From contig CP165730.1 in assembly GCA_041200185.1 (NCBI GenBank), positions 744,001 to 808,000 of the forward strand: a DNA stretch of 64,000 bases, written 5' to 3'. This stretch comes from G041200185 sp041200185. Lineage in GTDB: Bacteria > Pseudomonadota > Alphaproteobacteria > BNTO01. Each line of letters starts with the position of its first letter. Positions within the stretch are counted from its first letter, which is position 1. Positions 37,501 through 46,686 of the stretch are shown in pieces. The translations under genes and the position numbers were made by a program. The notes beneath the pieces are model-generated. The model was not told the DNA's origin. It searched no databases and was given only the letters and a program-made list of their open reading frames with translations.

Positions 37501-40500
37501 AAGCTGCAGACATCCAGACCATGAATGGCTTTAGAGGACAACTCGAATCCTTGGTTAATGCACTTACAGAATCTCCTAACTCTTTATTTCAAAAGTTAGT
37601 GTCAAACAATGAGGCTATTTGTGATCATAAAGTTACGACTTGTGTAGATGAAATAAAGCTTTTGTCGAATACACTCGATGAGTGGACAGCCACAGTGGAC
37701 CCCGTTAATACTTTATGTCCTGCGTATCAATCCATCCAGGTTTGCTGTTACAAGATGTACCGTTACCTAAAAGCTTTACTCTCATGCGATACGATGTACA
37801 CATGGGAAAGGCAATCGACCTGGATCGAAATCGTAGAAAGTCTGGCAACTTTCCTAAAGAATATTGAACCAAAGTCTCTAGCTCAAGCCAACTTTCCGAT
37901 CCTAAAGACTTATCTCGATGATGTCAGTGCAAAGTTCGAAGCCCTCTGTGATCAACTCAATCAGCTTTTGGCACAGCTTCAAATTCCTAATTTTGTTCCG
38001 GACTTTTCGCAAAAATCCGTCGAGCATGGTTGTCACTATATCAGCCAAATCTATGGGAACATTGGAGAAATTCTTTCGTCTTGTCCTAATGATTTTGAAA
38101 GTGTTTTTGTCGACCGTTTCGATAAATCCGATTACGCTCTTAATCAAACCCTTACTGACGCGGTTAGCAGTCTTACAAAATGCCTCCATAGCGTCTCTTC
38201 TCAACTCTGCGACGAATCTAAAACCCCAATCTTTACTCAGTTTTGTACAGGTTGTGGAGAGAGTGTCGATCTGAGCGAGGTCAGAGAATCTTTGTCGAAA
38301 CTGTTCGATTTCCTAGAGAATAAAGTCAAATCGTCTTTATCGGCTCCTTTGTGTTGCCGGAAGCCTCGTCTCGTTTTGCAGAGAATCACGGAAAAGACGG
38401 TTATTCTTAGCTCTATTACTAATCTAATCGCAAAGTCCATTGGTGTAGCGGATATTTCACTTTCCACAACTTCCTCACTTAATAATCAATGGGTACGTAT
38501 CAATAACTCATTAGATACCATTATTACAGCTCTTGATACCATGACATCACGTATTTCGGAGGAAAACGCAACACCCTGTATTCAACTTCGTTGTCTCGAG
38601 GAACTTACAACAGTTGAGGCGCAACTTTCCCAAATTGATGATGCATTCACGCGTGTTGCGGCTCTGCTCGGTGCATCGTACCAAGAACCATCGGAGCAAG
38701 AATCGCAAGTCATGGAGATAGAGAATGCCTGCATCAATTTTGTGGGGACGCGACTCTCCTCTTGCCTCGAGGAACTCGCTAGCAATTTTACTGAGTTTAG
38801 ATCAAATCTCAGTATGCGGAATCAAACAGTTTTTACAAGAGACCTTTACGATACATTTATTCAATTTCATAAAAAAATAAGAATAATGATAAATAACTAC
38901 AAAATGTTTAATGAAGCTATTGCGCAGGCTGATGGTGTTACTTGTAGCCACCTTCAGCTCTCTGACTTTGAACAACCACTCGAAAACATCCAAACGGCTA
39001 TCAATGAGATACCGGAAACTTACAAATCATTCTGCTGCTCATCTACTTCTGTTTTTTTATGCCAGCTCAATGTACATTTTCAAGAAATTTCACAATACAT
39101 TAAAAAGACTTACGAGGGCTATGCCTTTGACACTCCATCTATTTGCGTTCCCGATGAAGTTATTTCTGATGTGTCCTCGGTAGATCGTCGAATCACTGTG
39201 TCCCTCGAACGAGTTAAAAATAAAATCACTCATATAAAAGACGATCTCTGTATTTTGTGTCACCTGACACCTGAGTGGTTAGAACGCCAACAATGCTTTG
39301 TTGACCATAAAAACGTCATCAAAGCGCTGCTAACACTTCAAAACGTAGGTAGTCTTGAGTCCGTGCAAGATCCCCCCCCAGCAAAACATGCTTCTGAAGG
39401 CATAAAAGCTGTTATTGCGTCCTACAACGAACTCTCTAAAAATCTTCAAAATTTGGTAGAAAAACTCAAAAATTCTCCTCCTTTGTTTCCTCCTCCAAGC
39501 GATTTATTGACAACTCTCCCCATGATTCGAGTACTCTTCTCTCATCTCGATAACCTTGTTACCATCTTTAAGACTTCGTTCAGTGCATCTGCATTTGATG
39601 GCGGAAGTTTGCCCACCGATGGCTCTGCATCCAACTTATGTTCCGGCTGCCAGCGTGTTAAATTCACATCGGACTCTGTTGCTCCAACTCTGGGTTCTAC
39701 AGCTGAATCTCTTGAAGGGACTCTCACGACGTTTGATTGCTGTGCTTACGCGGCTGCTGAATTCAACACTACTGCCCATCACTTTCGAAAATTGCAAAAT
39801 TGCCTTCACGCCCTTGCTCAGCTGCCTGCGCTCAATCTCCATTCTGCCTATGAAGAACGTTTCCTCAAATTGCTGGATGTGTTCACTTCTGCGCTTTCGA
39901 AGTTCTGTCAGGAAAGTTTTGCGGATTTCGTTACCGCCTACATGGCACTTCCGGAAGGCGCTTGCCAGTTGTACAAGCTTTTCCATCCTTTTCAGCGACT
40001 TAACGAGGACCTTGGCTGTGTTGTTCATGTATTCTTCCCACTTGCTCGGTGCTTAGGTGCAAAACCAGGCTCTGACGAATTCATAACCTTGCTAGGTGAG
40101 GACCTCACAGGAAATGAACGTATGACTTTGATCTCGATACATTTAGCTGCCACTGCAGAAGATTTGTTAACAGATCTAAGAAGCCTTATTAAACTTGCTC
40201 AGGCACCATCCGTGAGAGAAATTCCTCCGGCACTACTTTCAACGCTAGAAAGTATCGTACCGTTTTTGAATCAAGTGGTTCAACAATTCCAAACGCTTTC
40301 TTCCTCTTGTTTGACTCGTGGAAATCCTTCACATGGATCAGATTCTTTTCAACAAAAAACTGCGGCACTTTCTCAAACTGCGACTTCCCTTTTACAGTGC
40401 ACGCAACTTTTCGGTGGTGATTCCAAGGCATCTCTTTTGGGAACTTTGCGAGGGTATTGCCATTCGAAGATCTACCAGATGATCTATGAAATGGCTGTGG

Positions 40501-43500
40501 ATTTCACAGCTGTCTCACAGCTATGGCAAGCTCTCGAGTCCCTGTCTTTTTGGTCTTTCTCATATTCTGTGACACCGGCCTCTTCTTTTGAATTCTTCCA
40601 ATCAGACAGTATTTCTCTATGGAAGCATCTCGGAATTCTTGATTCTTACCTACAGGAACATGGTTTCGAGGATTCCTCTACTTTGGATCCCATCCTGCGC
40701 AATGTTTCTTCGGATCTGCACTCCCTCAGAAACCACGTTGAAGCCTTTGTGGTCGGGGTCTCGGACTCCTTCGATTTTTTACCGAAACCTGCCTCTATAG
40801 AGGTTATTCCTCATTTTTACCAAGCTACAAACGATGTACTGGACATCTGGAAGAACTGTTTGCAACAGCACAACTCCCTTCAGAAAACGCTCATAACGAA
40901 AATTACAAATGGAGAAATTCTCTACGCCCAACCTTCTTCTCTTTCTGCCTTCCTCTCATACCTCGCCTCTCCTGAAAAATCAACAACTTTGCAGCGTATC
41001 CTTACGATAATAACGAACTGTCCTTACTGCAGGGATCTCTCTTCCTTATCTCTTCTTCAAGTTGAAATAAACACATGGTTTACTAATTTTACATCCCTAC
41101 AGAAAGCGCTGCTGTATCCGACCTGTTTTCGAAAACTCGAAATTGCAGGGCAAAAGGCTGCCCAAAAAGCAGAGTTCGTTGCGCAGATTTGCGAAGAGTA
41201 TCTGCACTATCATCAGGCTAAACTCTACTTTGACACCTCCCTTTTCAAAATCTTATCTCAATTCTGTTCCCATCTAGTAGCTCACAAGCAGCTGATCGAC
41301 GTTGCCACATTTCAAACGGTTACTCCTCAGAAGATCGAGGCACTGGCTCAGGAAATCGACGCGTGGACAGAGAACTTTTGGGGACCTCTTGCCATTACCC
41401 TTCAGCAATTCCTAACTCTCATTGGCTTTCCAGTTGGTGATATTCCCGAGAGCATCTGGTTACCATCCCTTGCTTTCAATGAACAGATTGATCACTGCCA
41501 GAAAGCTTTTGAGAAATTACCTCGTGTTTGGCACAAGACTTTCGAAATTGCGCGAAACACACCCGTTATTCCTTACTGTCGTACTCTGGTTCATGCTCTT
41601 TTTGAGGCTTCGGAACAACTTAATCTCTTGCCGGAAAAACTTCAGAGCCTTGCAGAATTATCTCATCAGACTCCGTGGGGTCATTACGCAAACGATCCCA
41701 CGCTTGAGTCCTCTTTCATAAATTCAGCACAAGATGTACAAAATCTTCGAGCCCAGTTTGTTGCCTTACATGACGATCTTGAGCAAAAGTGCTGTTCGCG
41801 TTTGTACGTTGTACTCGCTAATATTCTTGCATCTCTTCAAACATTCCAAGCTAATCTTGCCATTGCTGTTGATAAGAATCCCCAATACCCCGTTTATTTG
41901 CGAACACTCAGTAACGATCATTCCTGTCTTACTTTTGTGACTCAACAGACGTTACCTGCTTTGGTAAAAACACTTGGCGGTTTACAGACAGCACTTTTCT
42001 CTTTGCCCTGCGAGGAAACTCCTTCTTTCTGTTACAGTACGGAACTTCTTCCTCATTTTGAGGAGCTCGATTCGATTTGTGGAGAGGCCGTCCAACAGAG
42101 TCAGGACTTTTGCCATCACTTTAAGCTGGAAGCTGTTTCCTATCCTCCGGTTGTTCCATCTTCTTGGGAAGTTTTTGGCCATTCTTTCATAGAGGTGTTA
42201 CATTCTCTCCAATCAACGCTCATGACCATCCAAGACTTGCATGCCACAATCTCCTACACAGACGATACTGCACACCTTAACCAGCTATTTCTTGCATTTA
42301 ACCAGGAGCTCAATACTCTCAGACAGTCTCTACAGTCTTTTACGGAAAGAGGTGACATTGTCATTTGCTCGAAGTGCACACCTTGGACCCATTTATTTCT
42401 CCGAACGGCTGTTCAGTTGCTTCATCCTATTGAAATTTCAAAGTCAGGAGAGACAACAAGTACTGCTCATTGTTGTCAGGCTTTAGTACAGGAACTTGCT
42501 ATTCTTCAGCAACACTTAGAAATGTACACTTCCCTCCAGGATCAATGGCTTTTACGTTACGAGAAAAAAATCTTACAAGGATCCAATCAACCACCACGTT
42601 ATCAGCAGCGTTCGCTTGACGAGGCAGACCTTCATCCCTTTCTTTCAACGCTTGCTCATCTTTCTACGTATATGGCCCGGGCTGATAATGTCCTTGATCG
42701 GTACTATTCGTATGTTGCGCACTTGGATTTTTCCTCACAAAGCTGCCACGTTCACGGATGTCTTCCCTACATTCGAGAATTAAACAATCTTACTCTGCAG
42801 ATGAATCACGTACTTATGGCGGCCCTGCGCGTGCGTCCACAACCTTGTTCAGCAACTCCAAAACACGGCGAGCTACCGTGTATAGCACGCATTCATACGG
42901 TCGTTGCCATTTTCCAATCTTTGCAAAAAGCTCTTGGCAGGTGGCACCCTTTCCAAGGTGTGTGGAAGAACTTGACGTTACTTCCGCACAGTCAAAATTT
43001 CGTTACAACTATTAGTGATTATTCAAAACTCCTTCTCCGTATTTGCGAAAGATTTCAAAATAGTGCTGAGTTTTACTCGGTGGAAGAAGGAACCTCTCGA
43101 TTCTGTTCCGCCTGTCCTTCTGAGAACAGCATCCTTAACGCTATCTCGTCTTTGCCTTCTGCAGATGAGCTTGAATCGGTATTTGACTCTATCTTGCAAA
43201 AAGCTGCCTGCCTCTGTTCGAGTGTTTGGGAACAATCTGTACGTCAAATGGGTTGCAGTACTCGTCGCATAACAGCATTTTTGCATAAACTTCGGTCTAA
43301 TAACGAGTGTGTTGCTCTCCTGGCATCATCTTCCGTTCCTTCTTCAAAATCGCTTCTTGAAGATGCGTGGAATCATCTTAGTTTACCTATCGAAAGTATA
43401 GCGTTAGCTCTCAGAAAATGGTCCGATCTTTCTGTGACAACTCCGTCCTGTTTATCCGAAGCTCTTTATCCTGTTTGTGAGAGCTTTGTTGCAGCCACAA

Positions 43501-44720
43501 CTGAAATTGAGGACGTTTTTCAATCTATGTCTGAATGCCTAAACTTTAAATATGAATCAGAAGAACCATTTTTTACGGAGGATGTTGATGCTACCCAGTT
43601 GCCGATTCTACTCGAAGACCTCTCTTTGGTTTGGTATCGACTTTGCCAGCAACTCAGCAACGTCATTCCTGATCAAGACAGAGCGCGATACCGACAAGTC
43701 TTTTCAAACATTGTTCAGCACCTTAGAACTCTCGAAACAAATCTCGTTAACCTCCCTCTCTCCTTCGTCTTTTGTGGTCAGAAGTCTGCATCAAAGCATT
43801 TTGACTTCCTCCGACTTCTACAGGATCCTCTCGCAAATATCCTTGTTGCTACGGAACATCTTGTCAAAAACCTTCATGGTGACAATTGCTGCGACGCTCA
43901 TGTGCATTGTCTCTATAACCTCGTTCAACGACTTCCTGTCCTTCAACGAATCTTTACAACTCTTTCAGCAAGTGAACTCCTTGCACTTTGGCTTCCTTGC
44001 ATGGATCAATCGACAGAGATCGTCGATCGGATCCATCACAAGCTCCATCTAGAATCCCTCCGTTCTCCGCGTCCTTCGTGTATCTTTGCCGCAATAAAGG
44101 ATGAATTTGAGAATCTCGAAAAAATCATCATCTCCTCTCTAACGATAGCCAGCCAGAAAGTTTCTTCTGTTCTGCCAACTTTCGTCAACTGGGATGATTT
44201 TTCAGCTTCAAGTCGCCATGATTGTCATTATCTTGCTGACTTTTATGCGGATCTCGAAACGAAGTGTTCCGAACTGGTGACCGTTGTTACTGAACGCTTT
44301 TATGCTGAGGAGCCGTCAAGTTTCGTAGTGCTTGCGAACACTTTTGAGCGTTTGGGTAGCTCGCTTCGAGCCCTCTACCAGATGCTCGTCAGTCGGCAAC
44401 CTTTGTGTACGTCGTGCCCTGGTGAGTTTATTCTGCGAAATCTTCACCACATCGCCGAAACTTTCGTGCTTGCTGGTCAACGTTTTCAATTTCTTCCTGA
44501 ATGGCCGATCCTCCAAGCCAATCAGAAGATAGCAGAAAGGAGTGTAATGACACTGAATTGTTTCGTAGGCGCCCAGAATAACAATTTACGGCCACTTACC
44601 GTATATACCGGGTTACCCCATGAGGCCTCTCTTGATTTACGCCAACGCCTCAATAGCCTCACGCAGCATATCCACTCTTCAGTCCACTCCTTCAACGTAT
44701 CGATACCCTCTCACACGTAG
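34557..44720 (+). CDS. giant helical-repeat protein with CxxC motifs, about 3,390 aa
   Basis: A single open frame of more than 10 kb. The ATG at 34557 has GGGGAG seven bases upstream; a GTG at 34467 adds 30 residues. About residues 84-115 hold basic then hydrophobic sequence (KKWLSKIFVGAFFLTG, then EAS), like a signal peptide behind a long N-terminal extension. The rest is almost entirely amphipathic helix in loosely repeated units. CxxC pairs followed after roughly 30-45 residues by CC or C recur at 38244, 39639, 41019, 42366, 43104 and 44406, each after a Leu-rich helix. No enzyme motif, no beta-repeat and no C-terminal translocator is visible. I do not recognise the family. Intactness among many pseudogenes implies selection. 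A surface or secreted scaffold, or a host-directed effector, is inference. Confidence 0.85.
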   Translation: MHLPLLSNLRPSRIQKTKAIPRADPPPIVKQHPSNTLKLVRIGPFFCSRRVSRQPVIPQLLSPFFCHNFSELTNRNNRDSVRSQITFLGFLLGPKKWLSKIFVGAFFLTGQPLEASVLSSLQSIHHDLSLVSPLICRLSYLDALVDPTQKKAIQTLAAQLGLDLEMNGFASNSGLLGELAAIKDGVEQLPNSILPFGDESNTAQQADLSEIVQHMNSVTQSLTLPCYPAITTFQDEPTSLVSVIQAIDKDLDLLNSSLSQTRKNILYREGNLSAPWPDFLDLVAQQLDGLASSISNLITNTTNEDTNPPPEEATLIRSCTLSISEKLRSLSESIMKFNDEPLYTHDQLASHLQGWSGWFEKILWNLSGKRSFPSAETDEELIAFYGIDFDNHIQTNGLIPMIISLTKVCRDLLTLLKTNPKIDFNDPKYLRKVRYADDLMGRFCNEVYAKYSQIFGDDNLQGQAPSSIEDQQNSTPQSLVNINNNVQYYPGCIKTFISKTSEKNHKLLFIMDNYINELIQSSSDLLRFVQQLLPKTQDTVRSTPQTLNNLDNCRSLLATSYTSDASALEGPVTPDNVNLAALFQRIVSASEFSVNIVKLLAQAELPDPATLPPELWKFLPTDSTLPDTTVTLLLHLSTLFSSLDQLNSYSENLQSNPFQDSDFMSSLELFSHQYSQFTEFLYEGYQRMIEQKTDQYLEKLRWPTTVPTTFSDCIQALDSQLDTWTELPDLLTQIIVHAAKFNSRFLNDTFYNLLPFFEQLRSLTFENSLKLIPDSDDSWGAKTFRKMFQQDGGTLSWFQQIAQSLAFQAEHTTCWEEYITSLGYINSYVMVWDQLLQKINAIPALNATEESKGESSPTENLSLPALPLKEIENITAEIGKTTAAISAVASLLGDGPGCIMNHAFTEQIRIFVDACAEITMQLASAYKSVTGNTLEVALLLVSPEFTPEDQNQLLRSIIQNILHLSPSLQRLLQLNAEIKVPQAADIQTMNGFRGQLESLVNALTESPNSLFQKLVSNNEAICDHKVTTCVDEIKLLSNTLDEWTATVDPVNTLCPAYQSIQVCCYKMYRYLKALLSCDTMYTWERQSTWIEIVESLATFLKNIEPKSLAQANFPILKTYLDDVSAKFEALCDQLNQLLAQLQIPNFVPDFSQKSVEHGCHYISQIYGNIGEILSSCPNDFESVFVDRFDKSDYALNQTLTDAVSSLTKCLHSVSSQLCDESKTPIFTQFCTGCGESVDLSEVRESLSKLFDFLENKVKSSLSAPLCCRKPRLVLQRITEKTVILSSITNLIAKSIGVADISLSTTSSLNNQWVRINNSLDTIITALDTMTSRISEENATPCIQLRCLEELTTVEAQLSQIDDAFTRVAALLGASYQEPSEQESQVMEIENACINFVGTRLSSCLEELASNFTEFRSNLSMRNQTVFTRDLYDTFIQFHKKIRIMINNYKMFNEAIAQADGVTCSHLQLSDFEQPLENIQTAINEIPETYKSFCCSSTSVFLCQLNVHFQEISQYIKKTYEGYAFDTPSICVPDEVISDVSSVDRRITVSLERVKNKITHIKDDLCILCHLTPEWLERQQCFVDHKNVIKALLTLQNVGSLESVQDPPPAKHASEGIKAVIASYNELSKNLQNLVEKLKNSPPLFPPPSDLLTTLPMIRVLFSHLDNLVTIFKTSFSASAFDGGSLPTDGSASNLCSGCQRVKFTSDSVAPTLGSTAESLEGTLTTFDCCAYAAAEFNTTAHHFRKLQNCLHALAQLPALNLHSAYEERFLKLLDVFTSALSKFCQESFADFVTAYMALPEGACQLYKLFHPFQRLNEDLGCVVHVFFPLARCLGAKPGSDEFITLLGEDLTGNERMTLISIHLAATAEDLLTDLRSLIKLAQAPSVREIPPALLSTLESIVPFLNQVVQQFQTLSSSCLTRGNPSHGSDSFQQKTAALSQTATSLLQCTQLFGGDSKASLLGTLRGYCHSKIYQMIYEMAVDFTAVSQLWQALESLSFWSFSYSVTPASSFEFFQSDSISLWKHLGILDSYLQEHGFEDSSTLDPILRNVSSDLHSLRNHVEAFVVGVSDSFDFLPKPASIEVIPHFYQATNDVLDIWKNCLQQHNSLQKTLITKITNGEILYAQPSSLSAFLSYLASPEKSTTLQRILTIITNCPYCRDLSSLSLLQVEINTWFTNFTSLQKALLYPTCFRKLEIAGQKAAQKAEFVAQICEEYLHYHQAKLYFDTSLFKILSQFCSHLVAHKQLIDVATFQTVTPQKIEALAQEIDAWTENFWGPLAITLQQFLTLIGFPVGDIPESIWLPSLAFNEQIDHCQKAFEKLPRVWHKTFEIARNTPVIPYCRTLVHALFEASEQLNLLPEKLQSLAELSHQTPWGHYANDPTLESSFINSAQDVQNLRAQFVALHDDLEQKCCSRLYVVLANILASLQTFQANLAIAVDKNPQYPVYLRTLSNDHSCLTFVTQQTLPALVKTLGGLQTALFSLPCEETPSFCYSTELLPHFEELDSICGEAVQQSQDFCHHFKLEAVSYPPVVPSSWEVFGHSFIEVLHSLQSTLMTIQDLHATISYTDDTAHLNQLFLAFNQELNTLRQSLQSFTERGDIVICSKCTPWTHLFLRTAVQLLHPIEISKSGETTSTAHCCQALVQELAILQQHLEMYTSLQDQWLLRYEKKILQGSNQPPRYQQRSLDEADLHPFLSTLAHLSTYMARADNVLDRYYSYVAHLDFSSQSCHVHGCLPYIRELNNLTLQMNHVLMAALRVRPQPCSATPKHGELPCIARIHTVVAIFQSLQKALGRWHPFQGVWKNLTLLPHSQNFVTTISDYSKLLLRICERFQNSAEFYSVEEGTSRFCSACPSENSILNAISSLPSADELESVFDSILQKAACLCSSVWEQSVRQMGCSTRRITAFLHKLRSNNECVALLASSSVPSSKSLLEDAWNHLSLPIESIALALRKWSDLSVTTPSCLSEALYPVCESFVAATTEIEDVFQSMSECLNFKYESEEPFFTEDVDATQLPILLEDLSLVWYRLCQQLSNVIPDQDRARYRQVFSNIVQHLRTLETNLVNLPLSFVFCGQKSASKHFDFLRLLQDPLANILVATEHLVKNLHGDNCCDAHVHCLYNLVQRLPVLQRIFTTLSASELLALWLPCMDQSTEIVDRIHHKLHLESLRSPRPSCIFAAIKDEFENLEKIIISSLTIASQKVSSVLPTFVNWDDFSASSRHDCHYLADFYADLETKCSELVTVVTERFYAEEPSSFVVLANTFERLGSSLRALYQMLVSRQPLCTSCPGEFILRNLHHIAETFVLAGQRFQFLPEWPILQANQKIAERSVMTLNCFVGAQNNNLRPLTVYTGLPHEASLDLRQRLNSLTQHIHSSVHSFNVSIPSHT

Positions 44721-44899
44721 CAAAATCCGCTGCTATTAACTTAAAAATCATCCTGATCTGTTGGCTAAACTTAGACAACATAACGAACAGTGCTTAAATA
44801 AATATTAAATACTTACTGCATTTACATAGTTTTGTTTACAAAATTTTAACAATTATTTTTTAGCATGAAATATCAAGGTCGATCTGGAGTTTCGGCAAG

Positions 44900-46672
44900 A
44901 TGGCGCGCTTAGTTACTATGACTTCTCTTGTTTTCTTAACACCCGTTATTGCGATAGGAACGAAGTCGCTGGAGGTTTTACAAGAGAATTCGCAGCGTCA
45001 AAAAGAAACGCTAAAAAACATACATGATGCCGATTCTATCCGCCAACGCCTCGACCGTATTGCACAACTGAATCGCCAACTTCAAATGCAAATTGCGCCT
45101 CCCCCGTCAACAGGAACCCTAGATTTATCACTTTTATCGACTGGTATGCGTTCAACTCCTTCTAATCCATTGTCTCGAGCTACGGTTTTGGCCAACCAGT
45201 CTCATTCTCTTCTTAACCAAATCCGTCGTCAGATGACTACAGTTGACCAGCCTCAGCAGCCGAGGGCACTAGCTGAGACACCAACACGGCCGTCACGAAG
45301 CCAACTACAAACACAGGCCTGGGAGCGCAACGCACAAGTTATCGTTTCCGCCGTTGATCAAATTTTTCGAGGCCAAGAGCCAACCAAAGAGGAAGTTATC
45401 CGTATGATGCTGTCGAGTTTCCTTGCAAAGCTTCCGCATAAAAACTTAGAGCAGGCCCTGCAAAAACCCGCTATCGCCCAAAAGATTAATCAACAATTTT
45501 CCATCCTTATCGATAAGATCAACTCACTCTACCCTAATTTTCACATACAAAATGAGTCTTCTTTCCAAGAATTTTATGAAAAGTGGAAGTACCTTCTAAC
45601 TTCTGACGTTCCATCAAACCGACCTGTTGTCGCTGACTCATTGCCGCCAGCGAGGATAACGGCTCTCCTGCACAAGTCTATCGATACTACGCCAAATACA
45701 TCGGCGATGTTTCCTGTGTCTCTGCCAAGCAACCAAAGTGAATTCCTTCCGAGTACTGCTCGACTTGTTAATCTCCAAGTTCGCGAGTTTAATTCAATCA
45801 CGACTCAATCCATAACTTCACCTTCGAATAGCAATGCGATTTTACTTAAGGATTCTTATGAAGGGATTTGTTTTCGTCCAGAGGAGCGTCTCTTTGTTCC
45901 TGGTGTGCGTTCCAGTTTGAAGGAGGGCCGCAATTTCCGCGGTAAACCAGAACGTGCATCTAGCTCATCAACAACGCAACTTTTTGCTTCATCAGCATCG
46001 CGCAGCGCTTCTCAGGCAAACTCAACATCAGCCGCTTCTCTCAAGTCTTCAGTTGAAGGCCTTACAAATCATCAAACTTCAGGGCAGCAACAGAGGTCTG
46101 CTATAGCAACCACACAGGTTGTGCAATCAAGGGAAAACGTTCCTGAAAAAACGGAGAATCTTCCAGAGCAGAGGCTACAGTCTAGCGCAAGAGCCAAAAT
46201 TGATCCTCTGGACAGCACTCAACTGAATGCATTAGAACCAAGTAACCGTAAGGAAATATCGAAAGAAACACCTGCCCTTCCATCAACAACTCCTCGTCAT
46301 CTTCGCAGTTCGCGGCTTCAGCGCACTCGCATCCGTACCCGTTCCAAAGAAAAGCTCACCAATCCACAATCCTCCCAGAATCAAAAAAAGAACGGTATAA
46401 GCGATATTTTAACTGCAACGCAACAAGAAAAGTCCGCTCGAAATAAAACTAATCAAAATCCTCAAGGGCTAACCAACAACCAAAGAACGAGTGAAGAGCA
46501 GCAAGGTTTAGAGAATTCTGCCGAAGAAACAAACAAGAAAAACTCTGCTATGCTCCGCAAGCGTAAACAGATAGCACAACAAGTAACGTTCAATGAGGAT
46601 ATGCAAAAGTTCCAACAGGAAGCAGCAACGTCAAAGACGGCGTTTTCCGACTCAATCCGATCTGCCTGTTAA
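44900..46672 (+). CDS. secreted basic Ser/Gln-rich protein, 590 aa
   Basis: ATG with GGAG ten bases upstream. Residues 1-20 (MARLVTMTSLVFLTPVIAIG) act as a signal peptide. A helical region follows (about 25-75 and 145-215, including DQIFRGQEPTKEEVIRMMLSSF). From about residue 340 the sequence is low-complexity, rich in Ser, Thr, Gln, Asn and Arg, with a strongly basic patch (LRSSRLQRTRIRTRSKEK), and a final amphipathic helix. No family recognised. It follows the giant gene on the same strand after 180 AT-rich nt, so co-function as a partner, anchor or chaperone is plausible but inferred. It converges on miaB. Confidence 0.75.
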   Translation: MARLVTMTSLVFLTPVIAIGTKSLEVLQENSQRQKETLKNIHDADSIRQRLDRIAQLNRQLQMQIAPPPSTGTLDLSLLSTGMRSTPSNPLSRATVLANQSHSLLNQIRRQMTTVDQPQQPRALAETPTRPSRSQLQTQAWERNAQVIVSAVDQIFRGQEPTKEEVIRMMLSSFLAKLPHKNLEQALQKPAIAQKINQQFSILIDKINSLYPNFHIQNESSFQEFYEKWKYLLTSDVPSNRPVVADSLPPARITALLHKSIDTTPNTSAMFPVSLPSNQSEFLPSTARLVNLQVREFNSITTQSITSPSNSNAILLKDSYEGICFRPEERLFVPGVRSSLKEGRNFRGKPERASSSSTTQLFASSASRSASQANSTSAASLKSSVEGLTNHQTSGQQQRSAIATTQVVQSRENVPEKTENLPEQRLQSSARAKIDPLDSTQLNALEPSNRKEISKETPALPSTTPRHLRSSRLQRTRIRTRSKEKLTNPQSSQNQKKNGISDILTATQQEKSARNKTNQNPQGLTNNQRTSEEQQGLENSAEETNKKNSAMLRKRKQIAQQVTFNEDMQKFQQEAATSKTAFSDSIRSAC

Positions 46673-46686
46673 GACGCAGCTACTTT

